Source: Scilla litardierei (taxonomy: Eukaryota > Streptophyta > Magnoliopsida > Asparagales > Asparagaceae). Taken from it: 64,000 bases of DNA. The stretch lies in contig CM061135.1 of assembly GCA_030789695.1 (NCBI GenBank), forward strand, positions 112,910,301-112,974,300. Direction: 5' to 3'. Below, piece by piece: positions 1 through 12,339 of the stretch. The notes below the pieces were generated by a model. The model was not told where the DNA came from. It searched no databases and saw only the letters and a list, made by a program, of their open reading frames with translations. Within the stretch, counting starts at the first letter, position 1. Every line of letters begins with the position of its first letter. Made by a program: the position numbers and the translations under genes.

Positions 1-1299
1 TGATCTCCACTGGCTGCTGCTCATACGTGAGGTCTGGGCGCACAGAAATCTCTGAGTGGTCCACCCTGTGCGCTGGATCTCCCACATATTTGCGTAGCTG
101 AGATATGTGGAACATATTATGCACTCCTTCTAAGGATGGGGGCAGTGCAATCTTGTATGCCACTTCTTCCACTCGCTCAAGCACATCACACGGTCCAATG
201 TAGCGTGGGCTAAGCTTTCCTCATTTGCCAAAACGTATTAGTTCATGATTCGGTGAAATCTTCAAAAATACCTTGTCTCCTGGCTGAAACTCCAAATGTC
301 TTCGTTTCGAATATGCCCAGTGCTTATATCTGTCTTGTGCCAACTGCAGTCTTTCTTTGATCGTCTGTACCATATCCACTGCATCTACGATCATTTCGGG
401 TCCTATCACTTCTCGATCTCCAACGTCGTCTCAGCTCAATGGTGACCACTTCCTTCCATATAGGGCCGCAAAAGGCACCATCCCAATGCTCTCCTGATGA
501 CTATTATTATATGCAAATTCCACGAGGTGCAGGTGATCTTCCCACGACCCCTTGAAATTCAACATGTATGCTCGCAACATGTCCTCCAAGATCTGAATGG
601 TACGCTCCGACTGTCCATCTGTCTGGGGATGATAGGCGGTGCTAAACTTAAGATGAGTGTCAAGATTCTTCTGAAGGCTCTTCCAAAAATGCGATGTGAA
701 CCGGGTATCTCTGTCTGATACTATGCTCACCGGTAGCCCGTGTAGTCTCACAACTTCTTCCATATTTCTCTTAGCAAGAACCTCTGTAGACTGACCAACT
801 CTGAAAGGTATGAAGTGTGCAGACTTCGTCAAACGATCCACAATTACCCATATAGCGTCGTTCTGCTTCTTGCTTCGGGGTAAGCCAGTCACAAAATCCA
901 TCGTGATATGCTGCTATTTTCCCTTAGGAATAGGCAGTGTCTGCAATAATCCTGCAACTCTCTGGTGCTCAGCCTTCAACTGCTGACACACTAAACATTT
1001 GGACACGCTCAGTGCATCACTCCTCTTCATTCCGTGCCACCACTAGTGTTGCTTCAGATCCTGGTATATCTTTGTACCGCCTGGATGGATGGAATAGGGC
1101 GAAAATGGGCTTCCTTCAACAACTCCTCCCTAACATCTCCAAATGGTACACAAAGCCTGGTGCCAAATCTCAAGGATCCATCCGTATGTATCGTGAATTC
1201 TGGTCGCTGTCCTGCCATCACCAACCCCTGATCTTCTGTAACTTAGTATCTCCTGCCTGCGCATCCTTGATCATGTCTACCAAGCTGAACTGTATTTGA
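1..1299 (-). pseudogene. gypsy integrase with H2C2 region and post-core tail, disrupted and incomplete
   Basis: The integrase core is open at 431-901 on the minus strand: MDFVTGLPRSKK gives the first catalytic Asp, SDRDTRFTS the second, and DGQSERT the Glu. The second Asp and the Glu are 35 residues apart, the DD35E spacing. Upstream, at about 905-1,000, the remains of the zinc-binding arm (CQQLKAEHQ) are readable. A stop separates the core from the next block at 221-409 (KRRHLEFQPGDKVFLKISP, the usual segment after the core), and another break near 220 precedes residues resembling the lead-in to a chromodomain. The protein inserts cDNA into chromosomes; here it is inactive and its C-terminus lies left of the window. 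Confidence 0.88.
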
Positions 1300-1399
1300 A
1301 GATCCATCAATGAGGAAGTCAGTCCTGATAGAATCACATCAATCTCCATCTCTCGTAGCTCCTGCTGGAGTCCACCGAGTCGTAAGGGCAAGTACCGCT

Positions 1400-3180
1400 G
1401 GAAGGCGACTCAGTGCATCGGGTACCACATTGACCTTTCTTGGTTGATACTAAAGATCAATGTTGTAATCTGCCATCAACTCAATCCATCGTCTCTGTCG
1501 CATGTTAAGGTCCTTCTGGTCGAAGATGTACTTCAAGCTCTTATGATCAGTAAATATATTCACACGCTCACCGAGAAGAAAGTGCCTCCAAATCTTCAAC
1601 GCAAAAATGACGGCTGCTAGCTTCAAGTCATGGGTAGGGTAGTTCTGCTCATGTTTCTTCAGTTGTCTCGATGCATATGCTACTACACGTCCATGCTAAT
1701 GTAGGACCATCCGAGACCCTTGCCGGATGCATCGTAGTAAACTTCAAATCCTTCTGATCGGTCTGGAATAGTAAGCACTGGCGCGGTAGTCAATCTCTTC
1801 TTCAGCTCTTGGAACGTCTCGTCACAAGTCTTACACCAAATATAGATCACATCTTTCTGCGTCAATCAGGTCATGGGTTCTGCAATCTTCGAAAAGTTCG
1901 GAATGAACCTCCTGTATAACCGGCCAAACCCAGAAAACTCTGAATCTCAGACACTCTCTTAGGAGCTGGCCACTTCTGAACGGCAGCTACCTTCTCTGGG
2001 TCTACTGTAATCCCTTCTCCTGATACTACATGACCAAGAAATCTCACATTCTTCATCCCAAATGTACACTTGCTATACTTAGCGTACAACGGGTGTCATC
2101 TCAAGGTCCTTAGGATCACCCTCAAGTGTGCTGTGTGCTCCACTCGCTCTTTGAATATATCAGGATGTCGTCAAGGTATACCACCACAAACTTATCTAGA
2201 TACTCGTTCAACACTTGGTTCATTAGACCCATGAATACCGTGGGTGCATTGCTCACACCAAACGGCATTACCAAGAATTCATACTGTCCATATCTGGTAC
2301 TGAACGATGTCTTGTAAATGTTCTCATGTCTGACTTTCAGCTGGTGATAACCGCGGTGTAGATCTAGCTTAGAAAAGATGCATGTACTCTCAAGCTGGTC
2401 AAGCAAGTCTTCGGTGCGTGGTAGATGATACTTGTTCTTCATCGTCACTTTATTCAACTCTCTATAGTCCACGCACATCCTCCTAGTCCCCCTTCTTACC
2501 AATAGTATCGGAGCACTCCATGATGATGTGCTAGACCGAATCCAGCCTTTCTGCAAAAGACCGTCTAACTGAGTCCGAACTTCAACCAATTCTGATGGGG
2601 CTAGACGGTAATGATTCCTGGAGTAAGGTTGAGCTCCTGGCACTAGCTTGATCACAAACTCCATGGCACGGTCTGGGGGTAAGCCTATAAGGCTATCCGG
2701 AAATACGTCTGAAAACTCCTGTACTATCGCCGGTCTCTTTATTGTAGCATCCATAGAAGTCATCACAACATCCGTAAGTCTGGCTCTGTACTCCACTGGT
2801 CCTTCTGATCGGCTCCCGTTGACGAATTCAAATTTCGGGTGGTTTGGGATCTTGAACACCACTTTCCTGCGTCGACAATCAATTGGGGCGTAGAAGGTCC
2901 CTGGCCAGTCCATCCCGAATACGGCATCAAAACTTGGTACATCGATGACTAAAAAGTCGGCATAAAGCTCTTGTTTGCAAATGATTACGGGATAGTCTGA
3001 GTATCCACTAGTCGTCTGCAACACACCGCCTCCCGTTTTGACGTCCCAACCCGAGGTGAGAGGTGAAATGGGGATATCATATTGGTTGACAAATCGTACA
3101 ATGCGAAGCTCTCGAATCAAAAAGCGCAAGAGCGGGTTTGCTAGCTACCAACACAATTCCTACGGTCGCGAAAACTATGT
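1400..3180 (-). pseudogene. gypsy protease - reverse transcriptase - RNase H, disrupted
   Basis: The longest open block (2,122-3,129) holds the C-terminal half of the aspartic protease (FDAVFGMDW), then reverse transcriptase with [12 protein letters not shown], a [12 protein letters not shown] block, [12 protein letters not shown] and the catalytic [13 protein letters not shown]. The protease active-site segment sits just upstream in another frame and reads LFDSRASH where LFDSGASH is normal, so the DSG triad is lost. RT continues at 1,871-2,089 (SKCTFGMKNVRFLGHVVS), where a frameshift follows the SFLGLAGY block. RNase H (VYYDASGKGLG, then a tether near 1,500-1,680 with [12 protein letters not shown] and [10 protein letters not shown]) is split by stops. 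These enzymes copy element RNA into cDNA; this copy cannot make them. Confidence 0.88.
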
Positions 3181-4593
3181 CTAAGTATACATCGTACAAT
3201 AAAACAAATTAAAAGATAATGGTAAATTTGTATCTGTAATGACCTGGCCTGTAGCCTCGGCCTCCTTAGCTTTCATGGTGAACGTCTGGCGTTTCGAGGG
3301 TGGAGCCTGTGGTCGTGCCTGCTGAAATCCTCTTCGCTGCGATGGGGGTCCACGCTGAGTATTCCCCGCTGGAGCTGTAGCTGTAGCTGGTGCAGCTATC
3401 TGTGTCGGAGTTGCTGGTCTCTGTCCCTTCTGGGGCAGTCTCTGGCAACGTGGTCGTCTGCTCCGCAAATCAAGCATTGGTTCAGTAGATATCGACACTC
3501 AGACTTGACGTGCCCTGGTTTGTTGCAATAGTGACAAACAGTCTGCTGTTTACGCTGCTGTGGATGTGGTGGGGTTGGCCTCTTTGAAGATGTCTGCTGA
3601 GCTGGTCGGGCCACCTGTCGATTAAGTGGTGGGGGGACGCCTCTGAGCGGTACTCGCTTGTCATTCCAAATCTTCCTTCTGTTGTATGTACTCATAATCT
3701 CGAGCTGCAAAGAGTACGTCGGTGTAAGTCTTTAGCTTATGCACCACTAGTTGTTTGAATCTTCATATTCGTGCCTTCCTTAAAACGCTGAGCTCTGTCC
3801 CAAGGTCCGGATAACACGTTCTTCGCGAACATGCAAAAGACCACTTATTAGTAAATTACATACACTATAGGTTAATTTTTAAAGTTGAAATACATACTTG
3901 CTGAGTCCGGAGAATTTAGCGTTATATTGCTCCACATTTATGGAGCCTTGTTTCAAGTTCATAATTTGGGCCTGCAGTTCCCTCGTCGCCTTTGGAGAGA
4001 AATACATAGCATTAAACTTCTCTGTGAATGTGCTCCATGAAATCGACTGAGTCAAGCGATCTTCCTCTGAATCCCACCACGACATGGCGTCTTCAACCAA
4101 CTGTAGCTTTGCCATTTCCACCCATGAATCTATTGTGATCCGTGCTGTCTTAGCATGGCAGCTGGGTGACGTAGCCATTCTGCTGCTGCAAGAGGTCCCT
4201 CTATTCATTTGAAAACTAGTGGACGCAGTGACCTAAATTGCTGTACTCCATCTTCCCGTCTATGCTCAGGCTCCCTTTGTAATCTCTCACCATCTCACGT
4301 AAAGTCTGGTCTGAAATCTGGATCATCGCCACTGGTCGCTCAACATTGTTCCCATCATTTCCATTGTCGACATGATGATTTCCGTCATTGCCATTGTTGA
4401 CGGGATCATTGATGTTAGAATTAATGTTGGTGCCAACATACCCGTTGTCGACATGATCATTAAGCTGTTCATCGGTATCGTAGTTGTAGTCATTGCTATA
4501 ATCGACATTCTCATAAACGGTGTGATTGACGGTGTTGTTTGGGATGTTGTTCATGGTCCCAGATCTACGCCCATCACTGTGATTTCTTGCCAA
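3181..4593 (-). pseudogene. gypsy gag (nucleocapsid/capsid), disrupted
   Basis: Gag forms the retrotransposon particle and binds its RNA. Three blocks are visible on the minus strand. An Asn/Asp-rich N-terminus lies at about 4,216-4,593 and the expected ATG position reads TTG. A capsid part at 3,879-4,208 includes MSWWDSEEDRLTQ and a QYNAKFSGL motif. A nucleocapsid part at 3,396-3,710 has two CCHC knuckles, CHYCNKPGHVKSEC and CLICGADDHVARDC, followed by a basic tail. The blocks are separated by frameshifts and an AT-rich segment near 3,835-3,885. The protein is clearly homologous to the gag at 58,075-59,382, which still keeps the N-terminal and capsid blocks in one frame apart from stop codons. 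The type of protein is certain; exact ends are not. Confidence 0.85.
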
Positions 4594-6381
4594 ATCTGCA
4601 TGGGTAATGATTGGATTGCTCCCAGTACCGCGTCGTCGATTGTACGCTTTCGACGTTCTATATTCTAAAGAAGGATGTCAGTCCAATTATTCATTTATGA
4701 GCATTTCTGCTTGCTCTATACTGTTCACGAGGTATCTTGCGGGGACCTGCATGTGCCACCAACTTGCAACACCCCGTTTCCGGGTATCATTACATTCCAT
4801 TATTTCTGTGCAAGTCCTGCAATGTCCCAGTGAAAACAGAATGTAGCTAACAGAAAACTTCATAAAATAGAATTAACTTTTAATCATCCTTCAAAGAGTT
4901 ACAAAAGTTCAACTAAACAAAACTAAAAGTCTTTCATTCATAAACAATAAAGGAAGCAACTAAACAAAAGTAAACACTCTCCTTACTACTCTGGTACTAA
5001 AAAATCAGCGCTCTCTACAGGAAACTCTGACTACTCGAAAGCTGGAGTCTCGTACTCTAGTTCAGTTTCTGTTGAGAAAACATTTGAAAGGATAAAGTAA
5101 ACGATATTTACAATAAACAATTATAACTTTCATGCAACCATATTCCTAAACAAGTCAATAACACTAAGCACTAGACTGCCTAAAACATTTCATTCTTTTA
5201 TTATATCATAATGTAAAGGAAAAGAGCGGCTAAAGAACAATCTCGGGTTTCACAGGCGAGCTCGCATATGCACTAAATTTATTGGTCCAAGATATCATCA
5301 AAGGAACCCAGTCAAGTCATTCAATTCTATCAATGAGCGTAGTTTCCGCCACTCTTTCTAACTTTAATTACGAGTTCCCAAAACCACATGTCATTGTAAC
5401 TATTTCAGTGTCCATTTCAATTATTCTCTAATTCTATATGTTATAAACTATGTAGAAAGAAAAGTGCACAAAACTAAAATGTAGATAGCAACAGGTCAAA
5501 TGTGACAATATTTCACAAACAATGACTTTATGGCACAATTCTAAATCCGAAGTTTATTTTTCTAACCGTAACAACCCTAGCAATCAATTTCTATCAATTT
5601 CTAAAGTAAGGAAAAAAGCTACACATTCCACTACAAGGCATTTAATCAATCAAGACTATTAAACAATTAAAAACTGAAATTAAATCAATTTTGAAGACGT
5701 CAAAGTATCTGGGATCAGATTTGTATTATTGGCATCCATAATGGGCTTCTAGGGTTTACCAGCTCCAGGGAATTTTCTAACCATTTCTGAAAATAGGACC
5801 ATGGACCAATCTCATTTGAAATCCCACAATCAACCAAAATATGCTACTGAACATTCGAATCTACACGTGCACATTGAAAATAGCATATAAAGAACTGAGC
5901 CGGGGGAAACTACACAAAACAGTGATTAATAAACAAACATCGGCCAATCACCATAAACCACAAGCCACAACAATTAGCCGAAGACAAAACATCAAACCAA
6001 CAACCAACCGAGCACCCTGGAAAGGAGAAAAAAGCCCGGCGGCCAACACTAGTGCCCATTAATCCCAAATCGTTATTTACAAAGCTGCGACAAGGTTGTC
6101 GCCTTGCTCGTAGGATGCCGTAATATTCACTAGGGAAGAGATCCCTTCCGTATAATCACAAATCATCATCTCATATGCATAAAGTCCCGAAAAACCCTAG
6201 TTCTTCCACAGATTCAAAATGCACGAAGGAATAATTGCAATTCAAAGTAAATAAGGTTTACCGAGAGTGTAGAAAGTAAAGCCGAGAGAGCTAGAAGTCC
6301 AGAAACCCAATAACAAAGTAAATCAGAAAGTTTGAGAAGAGGAAACAATTTCGCATGCCTAAAAACCCTAATCGAGCATTC

Positions 6382-6384
<3 letters not shown>

Positions 6385-6422
<38 letters not shown>
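6385..6422. repeat. (GA)n microsatellite
   Basis: About 38 bp of uninterrupted GA dinucleotides inside the chromovirus LTR. Confidence 0.97.
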
Positions 6423-6423
<1 letters not shown>

Positions 6424-6542
6424 GCGTAAGGAGATAGGGTTCATATTCTTATCGGATTCGAGATCGCGAAAGATCTGGCGGTGCGTTGGTTGATTAGGGT
6501 TTTCGAAAACTCTTCGTCACCGTCGTTTGTTGTCTCATGCGT

Positions 6543-6543
<1 letters not shown>

Positions 6544-6617
<74 letters not shown>

Positions 6618-6632
6618 GAGAGATGAGAGATA
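6544..6632. repeat. (GA)n microsatellite, about 88 bp
   Basis: A nearly pure GA tract of close to 90 bp inside the same LTR, followed by shorter GA runs to about 6,700. The short open frames that cross it are repeat artefacts. Confidence 0.97.
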
Positions 6633-6769
6633 AGGGCTCGGGTAAGAAAAAAGAGAACGGGTGAGGTTAAGAGAAAATGGGGGAGAGAGAGAGAGAGTTA
6701 GTGGGGGATTTATAAAGGGAATGAGCCGGTTGGCCTTAGTGGGCTTTAAAAAGAAAATGAACCGTTACA

Positions 6770-8134
6770 CCGATATTTGGATTCTTGCACTAGTTAACTC
6801 TCTAGGTGGAGCTCGTTACTTCATATCATTCATCGACGATTTTTATGAGTGTATATGATGAAGAAAAAGTCAGAGACGTGACGTTTGCGAAGTTCATGGT
6901 GTGGAAGATCTTTGTGGAGATTTTAGCAGAAAGAAGCTGAAGCGACTGAGATTCGACAATATTGACTGGTTTACTTTTGCTGAATTTAAGGAATTCTATA
7001 AGGAGTAGTGAGTAAAACGATACCGGGAGATTCATAGTCGAATAGATTTGCGAAGAGGAACAAGACACTTCTAAAGAAGCCGATGTGTCTCATATTTATA
7101 TCAGGATTGTCGAAGAAATTATGGACCAAAGCTATATTGACCACAACTTATTTGGTGAATAGAATTCCATTATCAGCTATCGACGAGAAAATTCCAGAGG
7201 AGGTTTGGACAGGCAAGCTAATGAATCTAGATCATCTTTGGGTATTTGGATGTTGAGTTTATGTTCACGAGGAAGGTGACAAGTTTAGCACCAAGGGAAA
7301 AAGTGTTATATTAGGATACATGAATGTTGAATATTATAGAGTTTGGAATCTAGATGCAAAGATATTAGGTGATTGACATGCGACATTTGATGAGTCGGCA
7401 ATATTGCAAGGAAATGCTTCAGAAAGTAACAAAATTTGTGAAGGCAAGGAGGTGTCAAAAAGGTGATGTACTTACTCCAAATCGTAAGATCGACATATAT
7501 TTTGATAAAATAGTGATGATTAATGAGGAGAGTCTACATGAGGATATTATTGCAAGCAGTGCTGGTAATGAGATTTCTAGTCAAGGTGGAGATCCCAAAA
7601 TTACCGTAGATGACTCTGTTGCTAGTAAAATCGGATGACGCATCGTGAAGGCCATGAATTGCTACGAGGATTACGTGAATTTGGCTTATGCATTGCATCC
7701 GCATGGAAATTTGATTTGTGATGGATGCATTGAGTTTGGATGTAAACTCAATATGGAGGTGTGCTTGGGAAGATGTCAGTATATTAGTGCATCCCAAGAA
7801 AATTCACGAGAAGGAGAATCCGACGATGAATAGGTCGGTGACAGTTTGAGCGGAGCTGAAACTTCTTTTTCTTAAATAGGTGTTAGGGTGCCACGAGGTG
7901 CCACAGATAGACACTACATGTTTGTTGCAGGTTGTGGATTCAGGAGATATAGTGAATTTAGAGATTTAGCTTCCTAAGGAGGTTCATTGGACATTCAATT
8001 AGTTGGTGATGCTTAGGGCGAAGCTCACTAGTTAAGTGCTATGGTCTCATGATGAGGTGATTTATTTTTGAAGGTAAATGATTTGGAGTTTTGGTTTGGC
8101 TAGGGCTTTGAGGTGTGTTTGTATCAAGGTGGAG
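6770..8134 (+). pseudogene. Ty1/copia pol relic (integrase into RT region)
   Basis: Directly after the gypsy LTR the + strand reads LGGARYFISFIDDF, the start of a copia integrase core. Further on, across several frames, come a block resembling 'lwtkAilTTTYLVNRIPLSAI', PEEVWTGKLMNLDHLWVFGC and KGKSVILGYMN, all standard copia integrase-to-RT linker motifs. Stops and frameshifts are frequent and the RT catalytic motifs are not recognisable. The last bases before the LTR (AAGGTGGAG) fit a polypurine tract. Everything 5' of the integrase was lost or lies beyond the gypsy insertion. This is an old, dead copia on the + strand. Confidence 0.75.
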
Positions 8135-8985
8135 TGTTGAAAAATGTGATACAAAATTTCAAAAATATTCCTAAGATTAATCTAGTATTTATGAGGATCT
8201 TTTGGAGCTTAAAACACTGATTTTTCTAAAACCTAAAACGATGAACAACGATGAACATTAAAGCCTTGCCCATTTAATTTTTCCCAGATTTTTCTGTGCC
8301 GAGTGTGGTTCGACGCTGTGTGGTCCATGATGCAGCTGGTGTGCGCATGACACACGCACGTATGTAGTGCATGGTGTGCAAGTAGTGTGTGCCACGCGGT
8401 GCATTCTCATGCGATTGCCTACAGCAATAGCGGATGACAGCGTCAATAACCGTGCGTAATCTCCGTGCGCGTTGATCGAAGAGATCCAAGGGACAACAGT
8501 GAGCGGGCACGACGCACGGGCGGAAGCTGGCGCATATCCGAATCCGCTTCGGATGTGGATTCCTTCACAGACCCGATAAGGGATTTAAAGGGTATTTAAA
8601 CCCTTGTTTCAGCTAATAAGTTTTTGTGATTTTTTTGTACAAGTTTGTGACTACATGTAGAAATGACGAGGGCAAATTGAGGGGACAAGAGAGTGTTGTT
8701 TGAGAGCGAAAAATGTTATTTTCTCCATTATTTTCTTATACAAATTCTTAGAGGATTTGGTTTTTCCTTTGAACCAAATGTCATAACTTGTAATACCAGA
8801 TTATTGAAGTATTAGTAATCTTTTCAACTAGACGTATACCAAGTATTGAATGAAACCGGTATAAATATTGATGTCAGTTGTTTTGTTATATTCTGAGTTA
8901 CTTTTCATATTTATTGTTGTGTTGTGGGTTTTACAGAGCAAGTCATTAGTTTTGTTTGTTGTTTCAAAGGATTTCGGGTCGATTG
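8135..8985 (+). repeat. 3' LTR of the copia relic (right end uncertain)
   Basis: It starts TGTTGAAAAATG immediately after a purine-rich AAGGTGGAG, as expected for a 3' LTR behind its polypurine tract. The block contains a GGTATTTAAACCC promoter-like segment and polyadenylation-like AT-rich sequence. The solo LTR at 8,986 cuts into it or just beyond it, so the true end is not clear. Confidence 0.55.
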
Positions 8986-11569
8986 TGTAATGGTCTGAAT
9001 TATTATCAGATAATTTCTGGAAATTTGTTTGCTTTTTAATTTTCCTTTCACTTTTTTCTTCACTTTTCCATTTATTTTTCCTTTCTTTTGGCCAGCCACA
9101 ACCCCAGCCCAATATTCTTCTTTCATTCTTTCCCTTTTTCTTTTTTATTTGCTCAACCCAGCCCACTAATTTCTTTCCTCTTCTTTAAAACAAACCCACG
9201 CAAAACAAATTTCACAAACCCTTACCCGAACTCCAGCCCCTCTCTTTGAATCAGTTCAGTCGACTCTATCTTCTCTTGTGAAAATCGAACGAAACCCTAG
9301 TTCCCATCTCGCAACCTCTCCTCTGGTTACACGAGTTCTCTGCCACGACGGCACATGAAATGCCTCCCCAAAGGATTGTTTCTCATCGGTATATTTCCTT
9401 CTCATTTCTCGGATTTTGGGATCTTGCGAAAATTTCTCTCTTTCTAAAAAATTCCTGATTTTGGTTTTGGACTTTTGCAGAGATTTCGATCTCTTTTGGG
9501 GTTTGATTCGTCTTTCCTCGTGGATCAAGCAACCACAGCTGACCAACGGTGAGGTGGCAGGGCTTGAGCAAGGATTTTCAGTGGTTTTCGGCTTTGATTC
9601 ATGGTGGATTATTTCTATCTCTGAAGCTTTTGGTTTATTTATTGTTTAAATTCTAAATTTGATTGGATTGTGCATGATGATTTTGTTGGATATGTGGGTG
9701 TTGGAATGAGATGATGATTTGGGAGGAAAGGAATTATCTTCCCTCTTTTATTTACTATTGGAGCTGTCGGGTTTCTATTGTTTGCTGCTGCAGGGTTGTC
9801 GGCTCTCCTGTTTGTTGGCTGTGGAGCTCTCAGGTCCCCTGTTTTCTCCCTCTCTTAGGGTTGGCTCTTAGTTTCTTTGTTGTTGATCGCCTCAATTACT
9901 TGTCTCCCCAATGTTTGGGGTTGCAGTTTCCTGCTTATTTGCTGTGGGCGGTTTGTCTTCCTGTATGGGCTTGTGGGGTTTTTATTTTCCTTGTATCTTG
10001 CTGTTGGATCATTGATTTCCCTGTTTTGACCCTGCAGTGGACTCGGATTCACCTCTGGACCCTGCCGTGGTTCGGGTTTGCCTCCCTTGGCCCTACAGTG
10101 GCCTTTGGCCCGCATCCCACTTCCTTTGGGCTTCAGTTGTTCTCTCCATGTAGCCACAACGTGATGAACAACCAAGTCTGATCCATTTCGCGAATGGAAT
10201 TTTAGCATTTTATATGGATTTTTAGTTTACTTTTAATTTTAGTCTTTGAGTTGAATTTTGTGTTTAAAAACTTGGAAATTGTATATTGGTCCGAAAGTAC
10301 CATGAGAGCTTGGATCGATCTCAATCAAGGACAAGTGCTAATATAGGTATTTGCCACTTCCCTGTCATATTTTCATGAAATTATTTTCTAGCAAGCAATA
10401 ACTAGTGTTATTTTGTTTGGCATCTTGAATATGTGTATTTTAGGTTGGTGATCATGTTGAACTGTGACAATACACTGAATCGATAATTACTCACTTATGT
10501 TGTACTTGTTGAAGACGGATACCGACTCTTGAAATGTTGAATACATGAACCTTGAGGTAGTACGCTCTATCTACACATTTACAAAAGAAGTGGCACCTGA
10601 ACTTTTGAAAGACTGTCTCATCCACAATATATATGTTGCATGCTAGATAATTTCCATAATAAATGATTGGTGTGCTACAACTGATACGATTCTGAGTAGT
10701 ACTCCTGTCACATCAAATTATAACATGAAAACCATGAAAACAATATAACAATAGTTAAATGTTCCTGAACTTCGCATCTGACACAACTTAAATATTTAAA
10801 ATGATATTACACTTCAGACTCACGGGGTTTTGGAAAAATCATAGTAGAGAGTGCGGAGCGATCAGAGCTATGCTTTTGGCCCGTATCAGAGGGATCCTAT
10901 CATAAATCTGTTTACCCAATAAGTCTCCTTTCATATATCTGTATGGACCGTTAGAGGGATCCTGAGTCCCTTTCTATTTCTATTTTGGACTTGGTCTATG
11001 GTATCTTCCTGTGGTCCAAGGTGGTCTTTGAGTTGCATATCGTGCTCTATAGTATGAGTCACGGCCTAGGAGTATTATAATATTACATTTTCATAACATA
11101 TAAACATTCACAATACAGTATTAGATTAACAAATTCATATGCATGTATTGTCTTGTGATTTTGTTACACTCTTCCCATGTTATACCTCAGTTCAATAGCT
11201 TTGTCTTTTAATTATACATAACATTTTTAGCAGTTTCTTTACTTGTTTGACTCGTTAACCTGTCACACTTTTGATCAGTACTTACACGTACATTGTACTT
11301 TTCCTTCTATCCTTTTGCTGTACACATAAACCGTTTGCTTGGAGTTAGATATAGTCTACTTTTAATTTTGTGGAACATTTTTTAGGTATAGTAGGAGGCT
11401 TCAGAGTTCTCAGTTTGCATCTCTTTAAGCTGCGCACAAAGTTTTTTAGACCTCTTGTTCAGGTATATACGATATATCTCCAATTCGCTTATATTATTTT
11501 CATTGGTAACCAGCAGGACCTGCAGATTCTTGTAATTTGTGATGACCCTTCTGAAACCGGGTCATTGCA
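8986..11569 (+). mobile_element. Solo chromovirus LTR, 2.58 kb, with target duplication
   Basis: It begins TGTAATGG and ends TCATTGCA, and both sides carry the 5-bp direct repeat GATTG (8,981-8,985 and 11,570-11,574). The last 60 bp (GGTAACCAGCAGGACCTGC, then TTGTGATGACCC) match the 3' ends of the + strand LTRs at 57,900-57,966 and 61,690-61,749, fixing its orientation. No internal region is present, so it is a solo LTR left by recombination between the two LTRs of a full element. The open frames inside (for example 9,711-10,181) are not supported as genes. Confidence 0.88.
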
Positions 11570-11574
11570 GATTG

Positions 11575-12261
11575 TCTTCTTGATAAGCCTATCAAGAGTG
11601 CATAGGAGCCCAACAGAGGTGGTCCCCAGACACATCTAGTAGGCAGTTGTAAAAACTGTTCCCTAATATGTTTTTGGCCCTTGCTTTGTGGATCACGATA
11701 TACTGTGTAGATCATCCATATGATGACCCATGGTGGAGTACTGAAGTGCTTACTTTGAGAACCATTCTCGGGGGAGTATGTCATATATGTATATATAGTC
11801 ATGTTTTAATGTATGCATGAAGATATAATTCCAGAAAGACTATACTATGATTTAAAAAATTAACAATAATGAATTATAAATTGCAAGACTTATTTCAGGT
11901 TGCTGGTCCTCATTTTATTTCTGTTGCTTATGCTTGGTATTATCTTGATAATATTACATAATCATTGGAGGGGTTTAATAATACCAAACGATCATATGGT
12001 GTGCGTCTGTGCATTTTTGGGTTTTATTAAACAGGTTTTTCTTAATTTTTTAAAAGATAATTTAACGACAATGCAATGTGCTTTTGTTGAGGCATAAAAC
12101 GTGGTTAATTGTTCATAGATTGAGCTTTATAAATTCCACCGTGCAGTTGAGATGACTGCACAAATCGTGAACTAAGCTTATGACTTCCAAATGTTTAATG
12201 TAAAATGAGATGTCCCTTCACACCCTTCTTCTTCTTCTTCTATCTCTCCCACACCCCCCCA

Positions 12262-12339
<78 letters not shown>

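Larger units (their letters stand above)
1..6769 (-). mobile_element. Decayed Ty3/gypsy chromovirus (Tekay/Del-like): internal region plus 5' LTR, 3' end outside window
   Basis: Read on the minus strand the order is LTR (4,765-6,769), leader with a TGG primer-site candidate, gag with two CCHC knuckles, protease, reverse transcriptase, RNase H, integrase, then the start of the post-integrase region running off the left edge. PR-RT-RH-INT order identifies Ty3/gypsy. The last translated stretch in the window (1-220, minus) resembles the segment that leads into a chromodomain, and a chromodomain tail of the same family lies at 49,855-50,100, which supports a chromovirus, probably the Tekay/Del clade. 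Every coding block carries stops or frameshifts, so the copy is dead. Its 5' LTR abuts the copia relic at 6,770, so it inserted into that older element; the target duplication cannot be checked because the left end is missing. Confidence 0.85.
4765..6769 (-). repeat. 5' LTR of the left-edge chromovirus, about 2.0 kb
   Basis: On the + strand the block opens with TGCAACACCCCG and closes with GAACCGTTACA, a decayed version of the TGTAAYG...CRTTACA ends shared by other LTRs in this window. Just inside the internal region (about 4,740-4,764) lies the family's primer-site segment, reading on the minus strand as TGGTGGCACATGCAGG. The LTR contains two long GA microsatellites and plant-type UTR-like sequence. 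The other LTR is off the left edge. Confidence 0.75.

Noticed and set aside
9711..10208. Overlapping open frames of 117-156 codons on both strands
   Set aside because: They lie entirely inside the solo LTR and have low-complexity, Trp/Cys/Leu-rich translations with no family resemblance.
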